From contig NZ_HG964446.1 of NCBI RefSeq assembly GCF_000689255.1, forward strand, positions 573,330-637,329: a stretch of DNA of 64,000 nucleotides, read 5' to 3'. The notes below the pieces were generated by a model. The model did no database searches. It was not told the DNA's origin and saw nothing but the letters and a program-made list of their open reading frames with translations. Source of the stretch: Mycobacterium triplex. Lineage in GTDB: Bacteria; Actinomycetota; Actinomycetes; Mycobacteriales; Mycobacteriaceae. Shown one piece after another: positions 29,248-37,784 of the stretch. Within the stretch, counting starts at the first letter, position 1. Each line of letters begins with the position of its first letter. A program made the position numbers and the translations under genes.

Positions 29248-30300
29248 TCAAGCCGCTGCCGGTTGGCAAGGCTGGATTCGGTTGTGGTGGTCGGTGTGGA
29301 GGTGGTGGAACACGACACGGGCCAGGCGGCGTTTGAGGCAGCGCAGGGCCTCGGTGCTGGAGTCACCAGCGGCGAGCCGGCCTCGGTAGTAGGCCCGACC
29401 AAGGCCGTCGAGGCGGATTTGAGTGACCGCGATACGGTGCAGAGCGGCGTTGAGTTGACGGTTGCCCGAGCGGGTCATGCGCACGCGGCCGGCGGTGTTT
29501 CCCGACCAGACCGGGATCGGGGCTACCCCGGTGTGGCGGGCGAAGGCGGCCTCGCTTTTGAATCGGGTGACGCCGGCGGTTTCGCCGACCAGTTTGGCTG
29601 CGGTCAGCTCGCCGCAGCCGGGCATCGCCAAAAGCGCCGGAGCGATCGCACGGACGCGCTCGCCGATACGTTTGGTCAAGGCATTGATGGCTTCGGTGAG
29701 TCGGGTGATGTCGGCCAACTCCTCGCGGGCCAGCTCGGCGACCAGACCACGCTGGGTAGCCAACCAGTCACCGAGCAACCTGCGGTGCTTGCTCAGATCC
29801 AGCGACGCCGGTTTCGGTGCTCGGCCCGGATCAAGTTCGTGCACGCGCCACAACAACCGGTTGATCGTCGAAGTACGTTGCCCCACAAGGTCTTCACGGC
29901 GGTCCACCAGCAGCTTCAGCTCCCGCGACACCTCGTCGTGGGAGGCCACCGGAAGATCGGGCTCACGCAGGTAAGCTCGCGCGACGGCCAACGCATCGAT
30001 CGGATCAGACTTGCCTCGGGTACGCGCCGAGGCCCGGCTCTGAGCCATCAACTTCGATGGAACTCGCACCACCTTCTGATCGGCGGATAACAGGTCGCGC
30101 TCGAGGCGGGCTGACAAGTGTCGGCAATCCTCGATCGCCCACACCAGCTCGACCCCGAACTGACTGCGAGCCCATCGCACCACCTGGCGATGACCTGAAG
30201 TCGTGGCTGCAACGACCTTCTCGCCGACTTTGCGGCCCACCTCGTCCACGGCGACGAACGTATGCGTGCGCTTGTGTACATCGGCTCCAACAACAACCAT
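29248..30300 (-). CDS. IS110-family transposase (DEDD recombinase)
   Basis: RNA-guided recombinase of 350 residues. The N-terminal RuvC-like DEDD domain starts with VVVGADVHKRTHTFVAV (first Asp near residue 7), continues with VWAIEDCRHLS and the paired acidic motif GKSDPIDALAVAR, and the C-terminal transposase-20 domain has LLAMPGCGELTAAKLVGE and the conserved serine region VRMTRSGNRQLNAAL. ATG 30300 is preceded by GAAGGAGG at 8 nt. The frame is intact, so the element may be active. The stop is only 14 nt before the mmpL start codon. Confidence 0.92.
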   Translation of the reverse strand: MVVVGADVHKRTHTFVAVDEVGRKVGEKVVAATTSGHRQVVRWARSQFGVELVWAIEDCRHLSARLERDLLSADQKVVRVPSKLMAQSRASARTRGKSDPIDALAVARAYLREPDLPVASHDEVSRELKLLVDRREDLVGQRTSTINRLLWRVHELDPGRAPKPASLDLSKHRRLLGDWLATQRGLVAELAREELADITRLTEAINALTKRIGERVRAIAPALLAMPGCGELTAAKLVGETAGVTRFKSEAAFARHTGVAPIPVWSGNTAGRVRMTRSGNRQLNAALHRIAVTQIRLDGLGRAYYRGRLAAGDSSTEALRCLKRRLARVVFHHLHTDHHNRIQPCQPAAA

Positions 30301-30525
30301 GGAGGTTGCCTCCTTCACTGTGAGGTGACGGTTGGGCCGGTCGGCGGACACATCTCAGTGGGGGCGACGCCACGCTCCTATCAAGTCACGCCGGCCGGTC
30401 CTTCACACCTGATGCCGACAAAACCCATGAACGCCAACCCGAGGGCGGCAGCGACGCTACGAGCCAGACACCAGGTGATCAGGATCCAACCACCGCAACA
30501 AGCGGCAACCTCACCCTGACACTGA
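30301..30525 (-). ncRNA. candidate bridge RNA region of the IS110 element
   Basis: Non-coding end upstream of the transposase, where IS110-group elements encode the bridge RNA. Read in the transposase direction it has two stem-enclosed loops. First loop: stem CAGGTG/CACCTG (30472-30477 with 30406-30411) encloses segments matching the left target flank (30453-30459) and complementary to the right target flank (30421-30430). Second loop: stem GGCCGG/CCGGCC (30391-30396 with 30335-30340) encloses segments matching the element's own right end (30375-30381) and complementary to its left end (30355-30360). No transcript evidence is available; this is a structural inference. Confidence 0.6.
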
Positions 30526-30658
30526 CTTGTGACGCTAAATGGGTGGGCGACCCCAGCGCGTCCTGCCGAAGTGCGGTTTTCGTCTCCTACCACGGGCGGA
30601 GGCCGATGCCGACCCCAGCATGATGTGGGCAAGCGGTCCACTCTTCTACCATGGGACG

Positions 30659-31873
30659 ATGTTGCAGGGCGCAACGGCCTTCGTGGTGGAGCGGATACGC
30701 CGCAAAAGTGAGCTGATGCCCCTCGGCATCACCTGGGCATCCCTGATCTCCGTCGACGTCACCGTGGTGGCGGGCGGCGCAATCGCGGCATGCCAACGCC
30801 CCGCGGCCGACTTTCCAGTCGTACTGGTCGCGTTCGCGCTGGCGCTGTCGCCGGCGGTGGCGTTCTTCGTCCTCAATATGAGGCTCGCCCCGGCCCCGTT
30901 GTGGCTGGGGTGGTTCGCGTCCACCGCGCTGATGTTGTTCGCCACGTCGACCCCGGTGCGCGACGATTTCGCTCCGGCCTTGTTGGTCCTGATGGTGTTG
31001 GCCGTCGCGACATTGGCCTCGGTGCCCGGCGGCCTGCTGGCCGCTGCATCGGCTGCCGCGTTGTTGCTCGCAGCGGCCGCATCGCATCGGCTCGACGCCG
31101 TGGTGCTGTATTTGGGTTTCGTCGGAGCCGGTTGGCTACTCGGCTATCTGATGCGCACCCAGCGGCTGCTGTTGGCCGAGCGAATTGAGGCGCAGGCCGC
31201 GCTGGCCGAGCACGCCGCCGCCGACGAGAGACGCCGCATCGCCCGCGAAGTGCACGATGTCATCGCCCACTCGCTTTCCATCACCCTGCTGCACGTGACC
31301 GGTGCGCGGCGCGCCTTGCAGCAAGACCGCGACATCGACGACGCGGTCGACGCGCTCGAACAGGCCGAACAACTCGGCAGGCAGGCCATGGCCGACATCC
31401 GTCGCACGGTCGGACTGCTCGACAGCGGGCCCAAGAAGGCCACGCAGTTCGCGCCCGAGCCCGGCATCGACGACATCGGCATCCTGGTACAGGATTTCGA
31501 CCGCGCGGGCCTGGCCGTCACACTGCGCATCGAGGGTCCCACCGAACGCGTCTCGGCCGCCGTCGGGCTCGCGCTGTACCGCATCACGCAGGAGTCGCTG
31601 GCCAACATCGCCAAACATGCATCCGACTCAAAATCTGAAGTCACGCTGGATATTTCGGCGAAGTCGGCGCGGCTTGCCGTCACCAACCGGCTGGCTGCCA
31701 CGGTCGCCGCTCAGTCCTCGGAGGGTCGTGGTCTGCGCGGCATGCGCCAGCGGGTGGAACTGTTGGGCGGCGCGATCGACGTCGGCCCCACCGGTGACGG
31801 ATGGTCGGTGCGCGCGGAGATCCCACTGCAAGACGGCGATCTCGGCTGGCATCCGCCCTGGTGCAAGTTGTGA
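30659..31873 (+). CDS. NarL-type sensor histidine kinase
   Basis: Two-component kinase of 404 residues in the HisKA_3 group. Five or six hydrophobic segments (about residues 15-150) form the sensor; the dimerisation box is REVHDVIAHSLS with the phospho-acceptor His, followed by an HATPase_c domain (YRITQESLANIAKHA, GRGLRGMRQRVELLGG). The ATG at 30659 is used; upstream ATGs at 30620 and 30623 would add a few residues without a better ribosome site. Its stop overlaps the regulator start (GTGA). It is divergent from mmpL, from which it is now separated by the IS element. Confidence 0.88.
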   Translation: MLQGATAFVVERIRRKSELMPLGITWASLISVDVTVVAGGAIAACQRPAADFPVVLVAFALALSPAVAFFVLNMRLAPAPLWLGWFASTALMLFATSTPVRDDFAPALLVLMVLAVATLASVPGGLLAAASAAALLLAAAASHRLDAVVLYLGFVGAGWLLGYLMRTQRLLLAERIEAQAALAEHAAADERRRIAREVHDVIAHSLSITLLHVTGARRALQQDRDIDDAVDALEQAEQLGRQAMADIRRTVGLLDSGPKKATQFAPEPGIDDIGILVQDFDRAGLAVTLRIEGPTERVSAAVGLALYRITQESLANIAKHASDSKSEVTLDISAKSARLAVTNRLAATVAAQSSEGRGLRGMRQRVELLGGAIDVGPTGDGWSVRAEIPLQDGDLGWHPPWCKL

Positions 31874-32535
31874 GCCCCGACATCCCCGAATCCCCGGAGA
31901 TCGCCGTCCTGCTCGTCGACGACCAGGATCTGGTGCGGTCGGGCTTACGCCGGATCCTGCGCCGAAAGGACGGGTTTGTCGTGGTCGCCGAGTGCGCCGA
32001 CGGCGACGAGGTGCCGGCCGCGGTGGCCGAGCACCGACCGGATGTCATCGTGATGGATCTGCGGATGCGACGGGTGGACGGCATCGAGGCGACGCGCAGA
32101 CTCGCCGGCGGGCCCCCGGTGCTCGCGCTGACGACATTCAACGAGGACGAGTTGCTGTCGGGCGCCTTGCGTGCCGGCGCAGCCGGTTTCGTGCTCAAGG
32201 ACTCCTCGGCCGAGGAGCTGATCCGCGCGGTGCGTGCCGTCGCCCGGGGCGACAGCTATCTCGATCCCGCGGTCACCTCGCGGGTGCTCAACACCTACCG
32301 CAAAGCGGCCGAGGCGCCGCGCGCGACCGACATCGCCGAGTTGACCACCCGCGAACTCGACGTGCTGACCTTGATCGGGAAAGGTCTCTCCAACACCGAG
32401 ATCGCCGACGAACTGTGCATCTCGGGCGTCACGGTCAAAAGCCACATCGGCCGCATCTTCGGCAAACTCGGATTGCGAGACCGCGCGGCCGCGATCGTCT
32501 ACGCCTACGACAACGGGATCGTCGCGCCGCGCTGA
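31870..32535 (+). CDS. NarL/FixJ response regulator
   Basis: DNA-binding partner of the upstream kinase, 221 residues. The receiver domain has the acidic pair VDDQD, phospho-acceptor Asp63 in VIVMDLRMR and the switch residues LALTTF and LKDSS. The C-terminal LuxR-type HTH reads LTTRELDVLTLIGKGLSNTEIADEL as two halves, then VTVKSHIGRIFGKLGLRDR. Start is the GTG at 31870 in a 4-nt overlap with the kinase gene, which means translational coupling. Targets may include the divergent mmpL, by position only. Confidence 0.9.
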   Translation: MSPDIPESPEIAVLLVDDQDLVRSGLRRILRRKDGFVVVAECADGDEVPAAVAEHRPDVIVMDLRMRRVDGIEATRRLAGGPPVLALTTFNEDELLSGALRAGAAGFVLKDSSAEELIRAVRAVARGDSYLDPAVTSRVLNTYRKAAEAPRATDIAELTTRELDVLTLIGKGLSNTEIADELCISGVTVKSHIGRIFGKLGLRDRAAAIVYAYDNGIVAPR

Positions 32536-32536
32536 C

Positions 32537-32914
32537 CTACAGCGGAGCCTGGTCCGTCAGGTTGAGCATCAGGTAGGCGATGCAGAACAGGAAGTTCAGC
32601 ACCAGCAGGATCATCCCGGCGAACATCAGCGAGCGGGTGCCCTGGCGCTGGAGTTGCTTGCGTTTGGCGTTGCGCTCGTCGCGTTTGATCCGGGTCGCGA
32701 TCAGCGCGAAATTGACGTCGGTGACTTCATCGTCGGTGACCGGCATGCCCGCGAGCATCTGCTGCAGACGAACCGGTCCGGTGTCGACACCCACGTCCGC
32801 GAATGACCGGCACATCCGCCGCGCGCGCCGCTGGCCGACGATCTGATATCGCATATGCAACCGGTACGGCAGCTGTCCTCGTTCGTCACCACACGGATTC
32901 GACGCGGTCGTCAC
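32537..32914 (-). CDS. small membrane protein, paralogue of the gene at 49251
   Basis: Protein of 125 residues of unknown function: a basic, cytoplasmic N-terminal 90 residues and one or two C-terminal hydrophobic segments (MFAGMILLVLNFLFCIAYLM). It aligns along its length with the protein encoded at 49251-49622: both have the pattern R-R-A-R-R, a VGV-T-P-R-L-MLAG stretch, FALIA, a basic helix ending RSL, and an AGM-LL-LNFL-C-AY-LLNL tail. GTG 32914 gives the same start context as the paralogue; the frame is open further but without similarity. Converges on the response regulator with a 1-nt gap. Confidence 0.75.
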   Translation of the reverse strand: MTTASNPCGDERGQLPYRLHMRYQIVGQRRARRMCRSFADVGVDTGPVRLQQMLAGMPVTDDEVTDVNFALIATRIKRDERNAKRKQLQRQGTRSLMFAGMILLVLNFLFCIAYLMLNLTDQAPL

Positions 32915-33027
32915 AAGCCGGAAGTCTAGACCCGTGGCGGCGCTTTCGGGGGGCGCTCGCTGATTCGGCCTTCGACATCTGATCGGACGTGAATCCGTGC
33001 CGGAAACGCGCCGACGGTACTGCCCGG

Positions 33028-34257
33028 TTAGTGCGCGGTGTCGAATTCGATGGGCAGACTCGTGGGTCCGCCCAACGCGTTCACCGGCTTCCACGGGGCC
33101 GGTCCGGTGCGCCGCGCGTTGGGCATGCGCCGCGTCATGATGGTGAGCGCTTCGGCCAATTCCAAGCGAGCGAGATTGGCGCCCAGGCAGTAATGCATGC
33201 CGCCACCGAATGTCTGGATCGGTGGGGCGCCCGCGCGGCTGATGTCGAGGCGGTCCGGATCCTCGTAGACGGCGGAGTCTCGGTTGGCGGCACCGGTGTT
33301 GATGACGACGATGGTGCCGGCGGGGATCGTGACCCCGGCGAGTTCGACATCCTCGACGGCAATGCGCAGGGTGACGAATGTCATCGGGGAGTGGCGGATG
33401 AGCTCGTGGACGGCGTTGACGGCGAGTTCGGGATGTCGGCCCAGCAGTGCCCACTGGTCCGGGTGATCACACAGCACGTGCACCGCGGCGCCCAGCTGGA
33501 GGCGGGTGGTGTCGGTACCCGCCAGCAGTAGCGAGGCAACCATGTTGCGAAGCTCGTCGCCGGTGAGGCGGTCGCCGTCGTCTTCGGCGCGGATCAGCTC
33601 GGAGAGTAGATCGTCGGTCAGTGCCGCGCGGCGGCGGGCGACCATGTCGTCGATGTAGGCGTCAAGTGCTTCCCAGGCGGACAGGATCGTTGGCGTCTGG
33701 CTCGCGACGTTCCAGCCGAAGGCCTCCATGATGTCATCGGTCCAGTCGGAGAACAGCTCCCAATCCTCCGGTGGTGCACCGATCAGCGCGCAGATGACGG
33801 GGATGGGGTAGCGGCGGGCGATGTCGGCCACGATGTCGCATCGGCCGCTCGCGCTGACGCGGTCGACCAGTTCGGTGATGATCTCGACGATCGTCGTGCG
33901 CAGCCGCGCGGTCGCGTTGGGTGTGAAGGCCTTGCTGACCAGCCTGCGCAGCCGGTGGTGTTGCTCGCCGTCGAGGCTAATGATGAGGGCTGCGACGCGG
34001 TCCCATAACGGGCCCGACGTAATGCCTTGGGCCGCAAGGAACATGCCCTGCGGCATGCGGAAGCGAACGTCGCGAAGTGCGGTGCGCACAAGATCGTAGC
34101 TCAGTAGCTCCGGCCCGTAGGGGCCGATAGCGATTGGCGCCTGCGCGCGGGCGCCGCTGATGATTGCATGGGCTTCGTCGGGGTGCTGGGCCCGTGCGTA
34201 GTCGATCCTCGGAAGTCCGGCATCGAAAACATTGGGGCAGTCGAGCGTCGCGGTCAC
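33028..34257 (-). CDS. cytochrome P450
   Basis: Heme monooxygenase of 409 residues, soluble bacterial type. The heme-thiolate motif is FGGGMHYCLGANLARLE with Cys357; the I-helix oxygen-activation motif is LLAGTDTTR; ExxR appears as HELIRHSP. Start is GTG 34257 with AGGAGG 6 nt upstream. It needs a ferredoxin and reductase, not encoded nearby. The divergent upstream region has a 7-bp inverted repeat (34279-34300). Substrate unknown; the clan cannot be named safely from sequence. Confidence 0.92.
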   Translation of the reverse strand: MTATLDCPNVFDAGLPRIDYARAQHPDEAHAIISGARAQAPIAIGPYGPELLSYDLVRTALRDVRFRMPQGMFLAAQGITSGPLWDRVAALIISLDGEQHHRLRRLVSKAFTPNATARLRTTIVEIITELVDRVSASGRCDIVADIARRYPIPVICALIGAPPEDWELFSDWTDDIMEAFGWNVASQTPTILSAWEALDAYIDDMVARRRAALTDDLLSELIRAEDDGDRLTGDELRNMVASLLLAGTDTTRLQLGAAVHVLCDHPDQWALLGRHPELAVNAVHELIRHSPMTFVTLRIAVEDVELAGVTIPAGTIVVINTGAANRDSAVYEDPDRLDISRAGAPPIQTFGGGMHYCLGANLARLELAEALTIMTRRMPNARRTGPAPWKPVNALGGPTSLPIEFDTAH

Positions 34258-34278
34258 GGTGGTCCTCCTTGGTCGGTT

Positions 34279-34300
34279 CGAAATCGACTATCTGATTTCG
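34279..34300. promoter_or_regulatory. inverted repeat upstream of the P450 gene
   Basis: Perfect arms CGAAATC and GATTTCG separated by 8 nt, 21 bp upstream of the P450 start and ahead of its ribosome site. The size suits a dimeric repressor. No regulator gene with this specificity can be assigned; the divergent LuxR-type protein is one candidate. Confidence 0.5.
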
Positions 34301-34463
34301 TTGGCGTCAGACCATCGGGGCGAACACGGAAATGAAGGCGCGAAGCGCGGTTGCCACGCATGGCCGCTCCCTGACGGTGCGGACCGATGAGCTGGCCCGG
34401 CGGCGTCGATGTACGGGATTTCCACGATGTTTTGCGACTCCCCGGCACCAGATGCTGGCTAGC

Positions 34464-37400
34464 ATGACCGAAACTGATCCACGCGCGAACACGCCGTCGT
34501 TGACCTGGAGTGAGTTGGGCATGGGCGAGCTACCAACCGGAACGGTGACGCTGCTGCTCGCCGATATCGAAGGTTCGACGCTGTTGTGGGAAACCCAGCC
34601 GGAGGAGATGACGGCCGCCGTTGCCTACCTGGATCGCATCCTGGTCGAACTGTTAGCTGCACACGGCGGGGTACGGCCCGTGGAACAGGGCGAGGGTGAC
34701 AGCTTTGTGGTCGCGTTTGCCCGTGCGAGCCAGGCGATCGCATGTGCGCTGGACCTGCAGCACGCGCCTCTGGCGCCGATCCGGCTGCGCATCGGCGTGC
34801 ATACCGGCGAGGTGCAGCTGCGCGACGAGTCCAACTATGTCGGTCCGACGGTCAACCGGACGGCTCGGCTGCGCGATCTCGCCCATGGTGGCCAGACCGT
34901 GCTCTCGGGCGCCACCGAGGAACTTGTTGCCGACGCGTTGCCGGCCGGCGCATGGCTGATCGAGCTAGGCAGTCATGAGCTGCGTGGCGTGACCCGACCC
35001 GTGCGGGTGGTGCAACTCTGCCACCCCGACATCCACAACAACTTTCCGCCGCTGCGAACATCGACACCGTCGAAATCCGCTGCCGCCGAACGCCTACCGG
35101 TGCAGCTAACCAGCTTCGTCGGCCGCGGCGCCGAGATTGCCGACCTGCGGCGGATCCTCGCTGTCGAGCGGCTGGTCGTCTTGACCGGCACGGGCGGCGT
35201 GGGCAAGACCCGGCTGGCGATAGAGGTCGCGGGCAAGGTGGCCGCCGATTTCGATGCCGGAGCGTGGTACGTCGACCTGGCGCCGATCGCCGACCCCGAC
35301 CTGGTCCCGGCCGCGATGGCCAAAACTCTGGGCCTCCCGGATCAGCCGGGGCGCTCGGCAATGGAGGCGATCGCACGGTTTGTATCGGATCGTCGAACGT
35401 TGGTGGTGCTCGACAACTGTGAGCACCTGCTGGATGTGGTCGCCGCCCTGACCACAGCGCTGCTCAGTGGTTGTCCCGGGTTGACGTTGTTGGCAACGAG
35501 CCGTGAGCCCCTCGGCGTCAGTGGCGAGGTGACTCGGCGCGTGCCGTCTCTCTCGTTGGACGACGAGGCCATCGAGTTGTTCGTCGATCGCGCCCGCCGG
35601 GCACGATCGGATTTCCAAACGAGCGACGAGGACGTGCACGCGGTCCGGGAGATTTGCCGCCGCATCGACGGTATGCCGCTGGCCATCGAACTGGCCGCGG
35701 CCCGCGTTCGGGCGCTGTCGCTGACAGAGATCGCCGACAGTCTGAACGATCGGTTCCGATTGCTGACCGGTGGGGGCCGCACGGCGGTGCGCCGACAGCA
35801 GACGCTTCGTGCGTCGGTCGAGTGGTCGCACGCTCTGCTGACCGAACCCGAGCGGGTGCTGTTTCGCCGCCTCGCGGTATTCATAGGCGGATTCGATCTG
35901 TCGGCCGCCCGCGCCGTCACCGGCGACACCGAGATAGAGCGGTTCCAGGTCCTCGATCAGCTCACCTTGCTCGTCGACAAGTCGTTGGTGGTGGCCGACG
36001 ACACCGGTGGCCGTATGCGTTATCGGCTGCTGGAGACCGTGCGCCAATACGCCTTAGAAAAGCTCGGCGATTCCGGTGAAGCCGATACCGTGCGAGCGCG
36101 TCATCGCGACTACTACACGGCGATGGCCACCCGGCTTGACGCGCCCGCCGCCGCCGGACACCAACAGCGTGTTGAGCAAATCGAGATCGAGATCGACAAC
36201 CTGCGTGCGGCGTTCGCGTGGAGCCGGGAAAACGTTGATGTCGAACTCGCGCTACAGATTGCGTCGTCGCTACAGCCGCTGTGGCTCACCCGGGGCCGCC
36301 TGCGCGAAGGACTGAGCTGGATCGATGAGGCACTGGCCGACCTCGACACCGTGGACCGAGAGGTGGCACCGGCGGTGCTGGCGCGGACGCTGGCCGACGC
36401 GGCCCTGTTGGACGGCTGGGTCGGCGTGCCGGAGCGCCAGGACCAGGCCGCCGAATCGCTGGCGATCGCTCGCCAACTCGATGACCCATCCCTGTTGGTC
36501 CGCGCCCTCACCGCGTGCTTTGGTACGGCCGCGTTCAACCCCGAAGAGGCGGCAACCTACTTCGCCGAGGCCGTCGAGTTGGCCCGCGCTCTAGGCGACA
36601 AATGGAGGCTGAGCCAACTGCTGGGTTTCCAGGCTTATGCGGCCATGATTGCCGGCGACCCGGTAGCGCCGAGCGTGGCCGAGGAAGGGCGCGACCTGGC
36701 CGACGCGATCGGTGACCGGTACGCCTCCGTTCAGTGCCGCCTGTGGGGTATCGCCGGAGGGCGCGCGGTGCTGGGCGACCTACCCGGCGCCGACGCTGAA
36801 TTGCGGGATTTAATCGTCGACGCCGATGCGGCCGGCGACCCGTTGTGCAGGTTCAACGCCCTCATGACGCAGAGCTTTGTCCTGGGGTGGCAGGGCAAGA
36901 CGGCCGCGGCCGTTGCCGCCGCCGAAACGGCTATCGCGTCCGCCGCCGACCTCGGCGTGGTGATCGAAGGGCTCGGCCATCTGACGTTGGGTGCTGCACA
37001 TCTTTCGGCGGGTGACGCCACGGCCGCCAGGGACTCTCTGATACGGGCCTATAGCCGCATACCGGACGCCGGGTTTACCACCACGAACACCCTATGGCGA
37101 GCCGAAACCGAGCTTGCGGCAGGCGATCTCGTTGCGGCCCGTGTCTGGGCCGATCAAGCCGTGTCGGCAACCACGGGGTTTTTCCGGATGATGGCGCTGA
37201 CCGCCCGCGCTCGGGTGGCGCTCGCTGAGGGCGACGCGCTTGCAGCCGAGCGCGATGCGTACGACGCGCTGGCGTGTGCGGCCGATAGCGGAGCACAGCT
37301 GGGCGCACCCGCCATCTTCGACTTTCTTGCTTCGCTGGCCACCCGAGACGAGAGTTACTCAGAGGCGGCCCGACTCTTCGGCGCGGCGGACGCTGTCCGG

Positions 37401-37784
37401 CAGCGCACCGGCGAGGTTCCGTACGAGGTTTACCGCGCCGACTACGAAGCGTCGGTCGCCGCACTACGAGATGCCATGGGCCAGAATGACTTCGGCGTCG
37501 CCTGGGCCGAGGGCGCGGCACTGTCTACCGAGGAAGCGATCGCCTACGCGCGGCGCGGCCGCGGTGAACGCAAACGCCCGTCGACCGGCTGGGCCTCACT
37601 CACCCCGGCCGAACTGGACGTCGTTCGGTTCGTCTGCGAGGGCTTGGGCAATAAGGACATCGCCGCAAGGCTTTTCATCTCGGCGCGGACGGTCGAAACC
37701 CACCTCACCCACGTCTACACCAAGCTCGGCCTGGTGTCGCGCGTCCAACTTGCCCAAGAGGCGGCGCGCCGAAGTTCGGGCTAG
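34464..37784 (+). CDS. adenylate cyclase / AAA ATPase / LuxR transcriptional regulator
   Basis: Very large regulator of 1106 residues. Order of domains: class III cyclase (about 25-190; LLLADIEGSTLLWE and GEGDSFVVAF carry the metal aspartates), an NB-ARC/AAA ATPase with Walker A LTGTGGVGKTRLA and Walker B LVVLDNCEHLL, a long TPR-like helical region (about 560-1000), and a C-terminal LuxR HTH (LTPAELDVVRFVCEGL, then RTVETHLTHVYTKLGL). This architecture is a mycobacterial family (M. tuberculosis Rv0386, Rv1358, Rv2488c type). ATG 34464 is chosen because similarity begins shortly after; 34452 or 34332 are alternatives. It is divergent from the P450 and converges on the Rieske gene with overlapping stops. 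Confidence 0.9.
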   Translation: MTETDPRANTPSLTWSELGMGELPTGTVTLLLADIEGSTLLWETQPEEMTAAVAYLDRILVELLAAHGGVRPVEQGEGDSFVVAFARASQAIACALDLQHAPLAPIRLRIGVHTGEVQLRDESNYVGPTVNRTARLRDLAHGGQTVLSGATEELVADALPAGAWLIELGSHELRGVTRPVRVVQLCHPDIHNNFPPLRTSTPSKSAAAERLPVQLTSFVGRGAEIADLRRILAVERLVVLTGTGGVGKTRLAIEVAGKVAADFDAGAWYVDLAPIADPDLVPAAMAKTLGLPDQPGRSAMEAIARFVSDRRTLVVLDNCEHLLDVVAALTTALLSGCPGLTLLATSREPLGVSGEVTRRVPSLSLDDEAIELFVDRARRARSDFQTSDEDVHAVREICRRIDGMPLAIELAAARVRALSLTEIADSLNDRFRLLTGGGRTAVRRQQTLRASVEWSHALLTEPERVLFRRLAVFIGGFDLSAARAVTGDTEIERFQVLDQLTLLVDKSLVVADDTGGRMRYRLLETVRQYALEKLGDSGEADTVRARHRDYYTAMATRLDAPAAAGHQQRVEQIEIEIDNLRAAFAWSRENVDVELALQIASSLQPLWLTRGRLREGLSWIDEALADLDTVDREVAPAVLARTLADAALLDGWVGVPERQDQAAESLAIARQLDDPSLLVRALTACFGTAAFNPEEAATYFAEAVELARALGDKWRLSQLLGFQAYAAMIAGDPVAPSVAEEGRDLADAIGDRYASVQCRLWGIAGGRAVLGDLPGADAELRDLIVDADAAGDPLCRFNALMTQSFVLGWQGKTAAAVAAAETAIASAADLGVVIEGLGHLTLGAAHLSAGDATAARDSLIRAYSRIPDAGFTTTNTLWRAETELAAGDLVAARVWADQAVSATTGFFRMMALTARARVALAEGDALAAERDAYDALACAADSGAQLGAPAIFDFLASLATRDESYSEAARLFGAADAVRQRTGEVPYEVYRADYEASVAALRDAMGQNDFGVAWAEGAALSTEEAIAYARRGRGERKRPSTGWASLTPAELDVVRFVCEGLGNKDIAARLFISARTVETHLTHVYTKLGLVSRVQLAQEAARRSSG

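Larger units (their letters stand above)
29240..30527 (-). mobile_element. IS110-family insertion sequence
   Basis: About 1.29 kb element with one transposase gene and a 225-nt non-coding end upstream of it, and no terminal inverted repeats, as in the IS110 group. Ends are inferred: a CT dinucleotide (plus strand) occurs at both proposed junctions (29240-29241 and 30526-30527), and short guide-like matches meet there. The reconstructed empty site joins TCATGGGTTT to TGTGACGCTAAA with one CT between. Boundaries are a prediction, good to a few bases if the guide matches are real. Confidence 0.75.

Noticed and set aside
30331..30400. rho-independent terminator from the GGCCGG/CCGGCC stem
   Set aside because: No T-run follows, and the stem encloses the donor-matching segments in the transposon end, which fits a guide loop better.
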